6,968 bases of DNA, from the NCBI GenBank assembly GCA_028683635.1, contig JAQUHL010000104.1:1-6968 (forward strand). The letters run 5' to 3'. The position numbers and the translations under genes are program-made. The notes beneath the pieces were generated by a model that saw only the letters and a list, made by a program, of their open reading frames with translations, made no database searches and was not told the origin of the DNA. Positions 1 to 5,039 of the stretch are shown piece after piece. Source of the stretch: Candidatus Cloacimonadota bacterium (GTDB lineage Bacteria; Cloacimonadota; Cloacimonadia; Cloacimonadales; Cloacimonadaceae). The number at the start of each line of letters is the position of its first letter. Position 1 is the stretch's first letter.

Positions 1-15
1 GAGGTCACTGGCCCT

Positions 16-92
16 GTAAACGGAACTAGTGGCTCTATTCTTCGGATAGGGTGGTTCTCGGTAAGCGGAATGGGTGGCTCAGTAGGTTCGGA
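16..92. repeat. Degenerate direct duplication, period 45 bp
   Basis: Two imperfect copies begin GTAAACGGAA (16) and GTAAGCGGAA (61). Both run through GTGGCTC and end in TTCGGA, and 16 of the first 20 bases agree. The 45-bp period equals 15 codons. Plus-strand frame 1 is open from position 1 to a TAA at 169-171, and a minus-strand frame is also open to the left edge, so this could be the tail of a repetitive gene cut by the window. With two opposing open frames and only about 56 codons, I cannot assign coding potential. Confidence 0.4.
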
Positions 93-164
93 ATATCCAC
101 AGATTTCGTTGTCACTTTGCAAGAATGCGGGTGTAATCTCTCCCAACTCCGTTGCTGTTCCAAG

Positions 165-247
165 GCGTTAATCACTTCTTAATCTACCGTTAATCAAGCG
201 TTAATTATTAACGCTTGATTAACGGTAGATTAAGAAGTGATTAATGC
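165..247. repeat. Long near-perfect palindrome made of 11-bp-phased TTAAT boxes
   Basis: Positions 168-205 are the exact reverse complement of 207-244: 38-bp arms around a single base at 206. Pairing continues to 165/247 with one G-T position. Each arm is periodic: TTAAT occurs at 168, 179, 190 and 201, exactly 11 bp apart, and as ATTAA at 207, 218, 229 and 240. The units read TTAATCACTTC, TTAATCTACCG and TTAATCAAGCG. Flanking bases are not complementary, which argues against a fold-back assembly artefact. The arms are AT-rich and no T-run follows, so this is not a classical terminator. Possible roles are a cooperative protein-binding array, a mobile palindromic element or a very stable hairpin. 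The function is unknown. Confidence 0.95.
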
Positions 248-264
248 TGTGAAGCAAGGCCACA

Positions 265-446
265 CCTATTATTTAATGATCTTTGGTTGTGAGGCTTGTT
301 CATGTAAATCTATTCCCACCCACCACCCTAAAAGGAGCAGGGCTTCGCCCTACAACCCATTATTCAGTGGTCTTTGGTTGTGAGGCATATTTTTGAAAAT
401 CTATTCCCGCCCACCACCCCAAAAGGAGCAGGGCTTCGCCCTACAA
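265..446. repeat. 91-bp tandem repeat, two copies
   Basis: The copies span about 265-355 and 356-446. They are aligned by TCTTTGGTTGTGAGGC at 280 and 371 and by the hairpin AGGGC-TTC-GCCCT at 339-351 and 430-442, which are exactly 91 bp apart. From TCTTTGG onward about nine in ten bases agree. Differences cluster in a short AT-rich stretch (about 296-306 against 387-397). A partial third start, CCCATTATTCTATGG, follows at 447. No open frame uses the repeat, and it looks like an intergenic palindromic repeat family. Confidence 0.88.
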
Positions 447-479
447 CCCATTATTCTATGGTCTTCTGATGTTAATGGA

Positions 480-501
480 GTGGTGACGTCCTCGTCACCA
501 C
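480..501. repeat. Perfect 9-bp hairpin
   Basis: GTGGTGACG (480-488) and CGTCACCAC (493-501) pair perfectly around the loop TCCT. There is no T-run on either side, so intrinsic termination is unlikely. It belongs to the hairpin-rich non-coding stretch between the 91-bp repeats and their distant third copy. Confidence 0.75.
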
Positions 502-570
502 AAAGTGAGACGAAGTTGAAAAGGCATTGGGATCCGGACAAGGTGTTTGGTATGCAGCAGGAGTGATGTC

Positions 571-666
571 GCCCCTGACGGGGCTTGGGTGGTGGTTGTG
601 GGGTTGCGCCTGTACAGGGGTTACGCTTCGCTCCACGCCCTGACTATGATATGCCGCCCGTTGGGC
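571..666. repeat. Cluster of short GC-rich hairpins
   Basis: Three small dyads lie close together: GCCCC-TGAC-GGGGC at 571-584, the palindrome CCTGTACAGG at 609-618, and GCCC-GTT-GGGC at 656-666. Short open frames cross the region on both strands, but they lack ribosome-binding sites and recognisable protein character. I read the stretch as debris of intergenic repeat elements. The rest of 502-759 shows nothing else I can name, apart from the short iteration CCATTCACCGTTCACCATTC near 690-710. Confidence 0.55.
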
Positions 667-759
667 TAAGGTATTCCAAACCACTAACCATTCACCGTTC
701 ACCATTCTCAAATACCGTTGCACATCCCGATTTATCTAAATACAGGCTTCCCAATATGC

Positions 760-844
760 TGGTTGTGAGGCTTGTTTTGTAAATCTATTCCCGCCCACCA
801 CCCTAATGGGAGCAGGGCTTCGCCCTAAACCCATTAATCAATGG
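760..844. repeat. Dispersed third copy of the 91-bp repeat
   Basis: TGGTTGTGAGGCTTGTT at 760 is followed by AAATCTATTCCCGCCCACCA, the hairpin AGGGC-TTC-GCCCT at 814-826, and CCCATTAATCAATGG. The order is the same as in the tandem copies at 265-446. Small indels, for example CTAATGGGAGC in place of CTAAAAGGAGC, show it has diverged. Its separation from the tandem pair by about 300 bp points to a dispersed family rather than a simple tandem array. Positions 845-914 hold nothing recognisable. Confidence 0.85.
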
Positions 845-914
845 TTTTTATGGTTTCTGACTTCTTGCCATTTGCATAGTTGTGTGCCACGTAATATTTG
901 ATGTTGTTTTGGTT

Positions 915-993
915 AAAAAAAAGTTCACTGTGAAATGGCACTTACAAGCTAAGCCCGGCCAGGGCTTCGTGTCAGATCACAGTGAACGTTTTT
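915..993 (-). terminator. Large stem-loop with T-runs on both sides, likely bidirectional terminator (inverted-repeat element L)
   Basis: Arms GTTCACTGTGA (923-933) and TCACAGTGAAC (977-987) pair perfectly. With two mismatches and one wobble the stem extends to 923-941/969-987. An inner hairpin AAGCCC-GGCCA-GGGCTT sits at 951-967. Read on the minus strand, the stem is followed by eight T (the A-run at 915-922), as expected for an intrinsic terminator after the VWA gene, whose stop is 54 bp upstream in that direction. Read on the plus strand it is followed by G and five T. The arm sequence recurs in the inverted repeat at 3095-3207. Confidence 0.75.
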
Positions 994-1013
994 CTATAGT
1001 AGATGGGGATTGT

Positions 1014-1046
1014 GCTCAGGATGGGATGCGAATCCCTTCCTGAAGC
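1014..1046 (-). other. Stem-loop directly after the VWA stop codon
   Basis: CAGGATGGGAT (1017-1027) pairs with ATCCCTTCCTG (1032-1042) around the loop GCGA with one mismatch. It can extend to 1014 and 1046 with one bulged base. On the minus strand it begins immediately after the VWA stop codon (TGA, complement of 1047-1049). No T-run follows, so it is more likely a 3'-end stabilising structure or accessory to the stronger terminator at 915-993. Confidence 0.5.
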
Positions 1047-2954
1047 TCAATCCTCAAAGTTTTTCCGGGAAGTTTTCAGTAGTTCAGCGATTTTTACCAG
1101 GTTCATGAATTCGTTTCGATAGCCATATTCATCTTTTCCCAGGCTGTTTTGGGCGAGTTTTTTCACCAGATCCCAGGAGGAAGATCCCTTGAATTCACTA
1201 TCTTGTAAGAGCATGGAATACATCACCACGGCAGAAGAAAAGCGGAAGTTGTCGCTGGTCTTATCCCAAGGGATTACCTTGCTCAAGAGTGGGCTTTCCA
1301 AGGGGATGCTGGTATCTGAATCGGGCAGTTTGTAGCGGAGTTTCACTGTCAGCAATTCGTCGGCCTTGGAAGCTGAAGTAAGCTTGCTTGTGCTCTGATA
1401 GCGCAGAGAATCCACCTCTGGCAGCTTCTCATCACTTCCGGCGGGGATAATCTCGTAGATCGCAGTCACAGTGTGACCAGCTCCGAGTTCTCCGGCATCT
1501 TTGGTATCATCCCGGAAGTCTTCGGTTCTAAGCATCCGGTTTTCATAGCCGATCAGCCTGTAAGCCTTGACCAGAGCGGGGTTGAATTCCACCTGGATTT
1601 TGACGTCTTTGGCGATGGTAAAGAGCGTGGAAGTCATTTCATTGACGAAGACTTTCTTGGCTTCCAGGATAGTGTCGATATAGGCATAGTTGCCATTACC
1701 TTTGTTGGCAATTTGCTCCATGCGGTTGTCTTTGTAGTTTCCCATGCCAAAGCCCAGCACGCTGAGGAAGATGCCGCTTTCCTTTTCTTTTTCCACCATT
1801 TCGATCAGGTGGGCAGTGGAGGAAACACCGACGTTGAAATCTCCATCCGTACAGAGGATGATGCGGTTGTTTCCACCCCGGATGAAGCTGTTATGGGCTG
1901 TCTGGTAGGCCAGGGCGATACCTGCACCCCCGGCGGTGGAACCTCCGGCTCTGAGGGCGGCCAGAGCTTTTTTGATCTTTCCCTTCTCGCTTCCGTAGGT
2001 AGGCTCGAGCACTGTGCCTGCTGCTCCGGCATAGACCACGATCGAGATCTTGTCCTGCTCACGCAGGTTATCGACAAGCATATCCAGGGATTGGAGCACC
2101 AGGGGCAGTTTATTGGAGCTTTCCATGGATCCAGAGACGTCGATCAGGAAAACCAGGTTGCTGGGTGGGGTTTCTTCCAGATCGAGTTCCTTGCCCTTGA
2201 GACCGATGTGCACAAGCTGGCGTTTTTCGTTCCAGGGGTTGGTGCCCAGTTCTGTATAGATGGCAAAGGGATGCTTATCTTTGGGCTGAGGATAATCGTA
2301 GGAAAAGTAATTCAGAAGTTCCTCGGTGCGGATCATGTTGGCTGGAGGAAGTTCATTGGAGTTGAGCCATTTGCGTACCAGGCTATAACAGCCGGTATCC
2401 ACATCGATGGAAAAGGTGGAAAGAGGGGAGGCATCGGCTCTTTGGAAGGTATTGGGATTGATGGCGGCGAACTCGTTGGTATCGGACGGGGGATAGCCTT
2501 CATATTGATAAGCTGAGGTAGTTGCGCTTCCTATCTTTCCTTTTAGCATACTGTTGTAGAGGTTAGAAGAGTCATATACTTCTGGGGCTCCCGGAGAAGT
2601 CGGTTGTTTGAGAGTGTGCTCCTCTGGCTTGGTTTTCAAAACAACGTTTATCGGAATGGCCTGATCTCCCACTACTACCACATTATCCTGCTTAAACTGC
2701 ATGTATCCGGCCTTGCTTACAATTAACTCATAGGTTCCGGGTTTCAGATCTTTCACCAGAGCGATACCCTTATCCGAGGTCTTCACTTCAGTGATCATGG
2801 TTTTTCCCTGATACACGGCTATCACTGCATCAGGAACAGCATTACCTTTGGTATCTCTGACTCTAAGGCTGATTCTTCCCAGGGCTTCCGCTCTGGCAAA
2901 AAGCAGAGGCATGAGAACCAGCGCCAGGATAGTGATGAGGCAAATCTTTTTCAT
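1047..2954 (-). CDS. Exported von Willebrand factor A protein with carboxypeptidase-regulatory-like N-terminal domain (YfbK-like)
   Basis: This gene encodes 635 residues. I start at the ATG at 2954: it follows the ribosome-binding site AAGGAAGG (complement of 2962-2969) by 7 nt and opens with a signal peptide, MKKICLITILALVLMPLLFA, with probable cleavage after ARA at residue 22. An ATG 57 bp further upstream would spoil the signal peptide. Residues about 26-108 form a beta-sandwich of the carboxypeptidase regulatory type (GTYELIVSKAGY). Residues about 158-255 match the N-terminal extension of YfbK-type VWA proteins. The VWA domain is about 264-445, with an intact metal-ion adhesion site: D272, S274 and S276 in DVSGSM, T340 in GGSTAGG and D370 in CTDGD. 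Residues about 455-635 fit the DUF3520-type C-terminus. Such proteins act outside the cytoplasmic membrane, probably through divalent-metal-dependent protein contacts, and the partner is unknown. No convincing promoter was found just upstream. Family assignment is firm; the exact role is not. Confidence 0.93.
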   Translation of the reverse strand: MKKICLITILALVLMPLLFARAEALGRISLRVRDTKGNAVPDAVIAVYQGKTMITEVKTSDKGIALVKDLKPGTYELIVSKAGYMQFKQDNVVVVGDQAIPINVVLKTKPEEHTLKQPTSPGAPEVYDSSNLYNSMLKGKIGSATTSAYQYEGYPPSDTNEFAAINPNTFQRADASPLSTFSIDVDTGCYSLVRKWLNSNELPPANMIRTEELLNYFSYDYPQPKDKHPFAIYTELGTNPWNEKRQLVHIGLKGKELDLEETPPSNLVFLIDVSGSMESSNKLPLVLQSLDMLVDNLREQDKISIVVYAGAAGTVLEPTYGSEKGKIKKALAALRAGGSTAGGAGIALAYQTAHNSFIRGGNNRIILCTDGDFNVGVSSTAHLIEMVEKEKESGIFLSVLGFGMGNYKDNRMEQIANKGNGNYAYIDTILEAKKVFVNEMTSTLFTIAKDVKIQVEFNPALVKAYRLIGYENRMLRTEDFRDDTKDAGELGAGHTVTAIYEIIPAGSDEKLPEVDSLRYQSTSKLTSASKADELLTVKLRYKLPDSDTSIPLESPLLSKVIPWDKTSDNFRFSSAVVMYSMLLQDSEFKGSSSWDLVKKLAQNSLGKDEYGYRNEFMNLVKIAELLKTSRKNFED

Positions 2955-3094
2955 ATTTTTTCCTTCCTTATATTCTTGATACCATCCCAAGTGTCCCATC
3001 CTGCACAACAAGATGGTGCAACAAATGGTAACAGCATGGTGATGCGTAAGTTGAAAGTATGTTTATAGCATTCTTGTCCATCAGAGAGCGGATA

Positions 3095-3207
3095 ATACAG
3101 AGTTCACTTTGAAATGACATAAGCGGGCGGGGTGTGGGGCAGCGCTCCACTCATTAAAGGGCGGTGGGTTGGGCCTGGATTATGTCTTTTCAATGTGAAT
3201 TCTGTAT
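3095..3207. repeat. 113-bp inverted-repeat element R with internal hairpin
   Basis: Arms 3095-3122 and 3180-3207 are 28 bp each and pair with two mismatches and one G-T. The 57-bp interior contains a second hairpin, GTGGGGC-AGC-GCTCCAC (3134-3150), and is G-rich on the plus strand. No T-run follows on either strand, so simple termination is unlikely. The arm GTTCACTTTGAAATGACAT matches the arm of element L (GTTCACTGTGAAATGGCAC at 923-941) at 16 of 19 positions, and both elements have an outer stem plus a GC-rich inner hairpin. This suggests a dispersed miniature inverted-repeat family or a conserved RNA fold. I could not identify a clear target-site duplication. Confidence 0.85.
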
Positions 3208-3210
3208 AAA

Positions 3211-3231
3211 TTTGGCATGTGGCCATGCAAA
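3211..3231 (-). other. Small hairpin downstream of the mini-protein gene
   Basis: TTTGGCATG (3211-3219) and CATGCAAA (3224-3231) pair with one bulged base around TGGC. It lies 13 bp past the mini-protein stop on the minus strand. There is no proper T-run, so it is only a weak candidate for a transcript end. Confidence 0.3.
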
Positions 3232-3244
3232 GCCTTAAAAATAA

Positions 3245-3331
3245 TTAGCTGCAGAATTCAAACTTGCCCTTGTATTTGAGCAAGAACAGGATAGCGATCG
3301 CTATCAGAAGAATCAGAGTGAATTTTTTCAT
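3245..3331 (-). CDS. 28-residue single-helix membrane mini-protein
   Basis: This tiny frame reads MKKFTLILLIAIAILFLLKYK, then GKFEFCS and a TAA stop. It opens with two lysines, has one continuous hydrophobic helix (residues about 4-18), and follows with basic residues and a C-terminal Cys-Ser. It starts 11 nt after the stop of the membrane-protein gene. GAGG (complement of 3338-3341) lies 6 nt before the ATG, so the pair forms a plausible two-gene operon. The shape resembles small bitopic membrane proteins that modulate a larger membrane partner, and also a bare signal peptide, but there is no cleavage motif and no exported remainder. The function is unknown, and I know of no family. Spacing and ribosome-binding site are the main support. 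Confidence 0.55.
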   Translation of the reverse strand: MKKFTLILLIAIAILFLLKYKGKFEFCS

Positions 3332-3342
3332 TATCATCCTCG

Positions 3343-4161
3343 TTATTTTTGGTTGGGATCAAAATCATCATCGAGATCGGGATCACAGGAACTCATCAGG
3401 CTGCAATCGACATTTTGAATAAGTTCGGAACTGAAGCGGGTGAAGGGGCTTCTCACTTTTTGGGAGGAAGGCTCTCTGGAGAGCTCTTTGTAAGCTTTGT
3501 CAAGATCAAATCTGAGATAGATAACCAGAGCGCTCAGAGTATAGAAAATCGAGCCGAGGATGAGAAGAGGAATCAGAAGCTGGCGGTCAACCACCTTCAG
3601 CTTCCAGAGCATGAAAAGAAGCGGAGTAAGGGCAAGGGCGGAACGGTATCTGCCCAAAACCACCACTTTGAAAGCGCTGGCGCACAGCCAAAACAGCGAA
3701 GCGATCAGAAGAACGCTGGTGGCAAAAGCTTTGCTTTCAGGATCTTCCCATTGGCTGAACCAGTAAAACAAAATCAGGGGAACGCACACTATACCCAGAA
3801 AGTTGCCAACCCTCCCGAAAGCGGAGCGTGCCTTTCTTGTCAGGCGGTTCGGGGGATTGGAACTGCCCGGCTGGTAAGAATCCTCATCCCGGGAGGGTGG
3901 GCGATACATGCGGACAAATTCTTCGATTTTGGGCAATACCCAGACGTCCTTGAGGATATAAAGCAGGAGATTCAAGATCAGTAAAAGCAAGGCTATCAGC
4001 CTGTAATCCAGGCGGTTGTGCAAGATCAGCGCAGTGAAAATAAAAAGGATGGCAAAACGGTAGTAAGAGCAGATTTCATTGGTCACCGAAACGGATTTTC
4101 CCATGAGTTTATGCAGGTGCGCAGTGCGCATCGGGTTCCCGGAATCCTGATTCCTAATCAT
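3343..4161 (-). CDS. Multi-pass membrane protein of unknown function
   Basis: This gene encodes 272 residues that I do not recognise. Hydrophobic segments at about 34-48, 53-70, 119-135, 147-165, 175-187 and 195-215 suggest six helices. The first pair is separated from the remaining four by a polar, proline-rich loop (about 76-118, containing RPPSRDED and PGSSNPPNR). The C-terminus is soluble and ends in a very acidic run, DPDLDDDFDPNQK, preceded by two cysteines (residues 253 and 259). The ATG at 4161 follows GGGGGTGAT closely and has a well-placed promoter at 4191-4219; later ATGs at codons 11 and 20 lack a better site. A small hairpin (ATCAC/GTGAT, 4164-4179) overlaps the ribosome-binding site. 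A long open frame on the opposite strand (3349-3984) lacks such support. The 28-residue mini-protein follows 11 bp downstream. A role in transport, signalling or envelope function cannot be chosen from sequence alone. Confidence 0.8.
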   Translation of the reverse strand: MIRNQDSGNPMRTAHLHKLMGKSVSVTNEICSYYRFAILFIFTALILHNRLDYRLIALLLLILNLLLYILKDVWVLPKIEEFVRMYRPPSRDEDSYQPGSSNPPNRLTRKARSAFGRVGNFLGIVCVPLILFYWFSQWEDPESKAFATSVLLIASLFWLCASAFKVVVLGRYRSALALTPLLFMLWKLKVVDRQLLIPLLILGSIFYTLSALVIYLRFDLDKAYKELSREPSSQKVRSPFTRFSSELIQNVDCSLMSSCDPDLDDDFDPNQK

Positions 4162-4185
4162 TTATCACCCCCAAGTGATCTCATG

Positions 4186-4214
4186 TTTACAATCTAAATG
4201 TGGTTCTATCTATT
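4186..4214 (+). promoter_or_regulatory. rpsU: Candidate promoter for the rpsU cluster
   Basis: TTTACA (4186-4191, five of six consensus bases) is followed after 17 bp by TCTATT (4209-4214, four of six). Start would be near 4221, upstream of the ribosome-binding site at 4233-4240. An alternative -35-like TTGACA at 4257-4262 has no usable -10 box at 15-18 bp, so I prefer this one with modest confidence. Confidence 0.4.
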
Positions 4215-4219
4215 GTCAA
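4191..4219 (-). promoter_or_regulatory. Promoter for the membrane-protein gene
   Basis: On the minus strand, a consensus TTGACA (complement of 4214-4219) is separated by exactly 17 bp from TAGATT (complement of 4191-4196, four of six bases matching TATAAT). Expected transcription start is near 4184, giving a leader of about 23 nt before the ATG at 4161. It overlaps the proposed rightward promoter almost completely. Confidence 0.65.
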
Positions 4220-4244
4220 GCATCAAATTGTGAAAGGAGGAAAT

Positions 4245-4316
4245 TTGGATTTCTTCTTGACATATATCGGCTATTCAAATTCTCGTTCACTGCTAAATTA
4301 TAAAAAAAGGTGGTGA
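4245..4316 (+). CDS. Possible 23-codon leader peptide upstream of rpsU
   Basis: GAAAGGAGG at 4232-4240 is a full Shine-Dalgarno match, yet rpsU begins about 80 nt later. Four bases after it, TTG (4245) opens a frame reading MDFFLTYIGYSNSRSL, then LNYKKRW. It stops at TGA (4314-4316), so the stop overlaps the ATG at 4316 as TGATG. The arrangement is what a leader peptide translationally coupled to rpsU would look like. Against it are the TTG start, the short 4-nt spacing and the absence of any known family. The Shine-Dalgarno match could instead be a decoy or ribosome-loading site. Confidence 0.35.
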   Translation: MDFFLTYIGYSNSRSLLNYKKRW

Positions 4317-4321
4317 TGTTT

Positions 4322-4528
4322 TTGCCGAAGGTTTTTGCCAAAGAAAACGAGCCGTTTGATTTCTTGCTGAAGAGATTCAAAAAGAAATGCGAGAAGGCTG
4401 CTATACTTTCTGAGATCAAGAAGCATCAGGCTTATGAAAAGCCCAGCGTGAAGAAAAAACGCGAAGATAATGCTGCTCAGCGGAAGATGCTCAAAGTGCA
4501 ACGCAGAATGCAACGCTATATGAAATGA
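4322..4528 (+). CDS. rpsU: Small ribosomal subunit protein bS21
   Basis: bS21 binds the 30S platform near the anti-Shine-Dalgarno end of 16S rRNA and helps translation initiation. The 68-residue product carries the family signature: ENEPFD, then RFKKKCEKA, then EIKK and YEKPSVKKKR, with a basic tail. I start at TTG 4322. AAGGTGG ends 8 nt before it, a good distance, and MPKVFAKENEPFD then aligns residue for residue with the E. coli N-terminus MPVIKVRENEPFD. The ATG at 4316 adds two residues but sits only 2 nt from the Shine-Dalgarno core; it does overlap the stop of the upstream leader frame. The extended match AAAGGTGGTGAT fits the anti-Shine-Dalgarno sequence at 11 of 12 positions, which is unusually strong. 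The gene overlaps yqeY by 4 bp. Confidence 0.93.
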   Translation: MPKVFAKENEPFDFLLKRFKKKCEKAAILSEIKKHQAYEKPSVKKKREDNAAQRKMLKVQRRMQRYMK

Positions 4529-4971
4529 TAGAGCGTATATCGGCTGATCTGACCAAGGCCATGAAAACAGGCGATAAAGACCGCCTGATGGTGCTTCGTT
4601 ATCTGAAAACCGAGATCAAAAAGCTCGAAGTGGAGTTGATCCGCAGTTTGAGCGAAAATGAGATCCTGGAGCTGATCCTGAGATCCATCAAATCCCGTCA
4701 GCAAGCCATGGACATGTACAAGGAAGGCGGGCGGGAAGATCTTGCCTCTCAGGAAGAAAAAGAGATCGGCATATTGAAGCAATATCTGCCTGCCGGGCTC
4801 TCTGCCGAAGAGCTTGCCTCCGCAATCGGGGAGGCGATCCGGGAGCTCGATGCCAGCGGAATGAAAGACATGGGTAGGGTTATCGGGCACTTGAAACAGA
4901 AATATGGAACCAGGGTGGATGGAAAAGCGCTCAGTGATGCTGTCAGGCTTCGCTTAAGCAGCAGTGATTAA
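4525..4971 (+). CDS. yqeY: GatB/YqeY-domain protein
   Basis: The 148-residue protein spans the whole YqeY family length. The N-terminal half is helical (KAMKTGDKDRLMVLRYLKTEIK), followed by the hallmark YKEGGREDLASQEEKEI, the linker LKQYLPAGLS, and a C-terminal helical domain with ASGMKDMGRVIGHLKQKYG and DGKALSDAVR. The family is related to the tail domain of the GatB subunit of the tRNA-dependent amidotransferase, which contacts tRNA. YqeY itself is not the catalytic amidotransferase and its precise role is unsettled. The start ATG overlaps the rpsU stop (ATGA), so the two are very likely translationally coupled. rpsU-yqeY adjacency is common in bacteria. A terminator lies 27 bp after the stop. 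Confidence 0.93.
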   Translation: MIERISADLTKAMKTGDKDRLMVLRYLKTEIKKLEVELIRSLSENEILELILRSIKSRQQAMDMYKEGGREDLASQEEKEIGILKQYLPAGLSAEELASAIGEAIRELDASGMKDMGRVIGHLKQKYGTRVDGKALSDAVRLRLSSSD

Positions 4972-4998
4972 ACCATTTGTCCTGATACCGGAGTAATT

Positions 4999-5039
4999 GT
5001 GGGAGTTTTGATATCATGCGTCAAAACTCCTCACTTTTT
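4999..5039 (+). terminator. Intrinsic terminator after yqeY
   Basis: GGAGTTTTGA (5002-5011) pairs perfectly with TCAAAACTCC (5021-5030) around a 9-nt loop. GTG (4999-5001) also pairs with CAC (5032-5034) across one bulged T. Five T follow directly (5035-5039). It lies only 20 bp before the cvpA start, which leaves room for a ribosome-binding site but no separate promoter, so cvpA-mutS2 probably depends on partial read-through. Confidence 0.85.

Noticed and set aside
165..247. Palindrome as a fold-back assembly or amplification artefact
   Set aside because: Complementarity stops sharply at 165/247 and the outer flanks are unrelated, whereas a chimera would normally continue. It was not fully excluded without reads.
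265..446. CRISPR array
   Set aside because: The two tandem units are contiguous 91-bp near-copies with no variable spacers and no short constant repeat.
472..782. Short open frames on both strands (472-723 minus, 585-782 plus)
   Set aside because: They are made of hairpin and repeat DNA, have no usable ribosome-binding site and have no protein-like pattern.
1473..2516. 347-codon open frame on the plus strand
   Set aside because: It is the antisense shadow of the VWA gene, which has a signal peptide, a ribosome-binding site and recognisable domains. The shadow protein has no family character.
2955..3011. Upstream ATG at 3011 extending the VWA protein by 19 residues
   Set aside because: The extension precedes an excellent ribosome-binding site and would bury a typical signal peptide behind a polar stretch.
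3124..3173. G-quadruplex in the G-rich interior of element R
   Set aside because: Each G-rich cluster has only three runs of three or more G, and the two clusters are separated by about 20 bases, so the standard four-run motif is not met.
3095..3207. Intrinsic terminator for the membrane-protein operon
   Set aside because: The stem is long, but no T-run follows on the minus strand, and a 57-bp interior is not terminator-like.
3349..3984. 211-codon open frame on the plus strand
   Set aside because: It is opposite the six-helix membrane protein, which has a consensus promoter, a ribosome-binding site and coherent hydrophobic segments. The plus-strand product shows no such organisation.
4257..4262. 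TTGACA as the -35 box of the rpsU promoter
   Set aside because: No -10-like hexamer lies 15-18 bp downstream, and it would place the start after the upstream Shine-Dalgarno. The site falls within the candidate leader frame.
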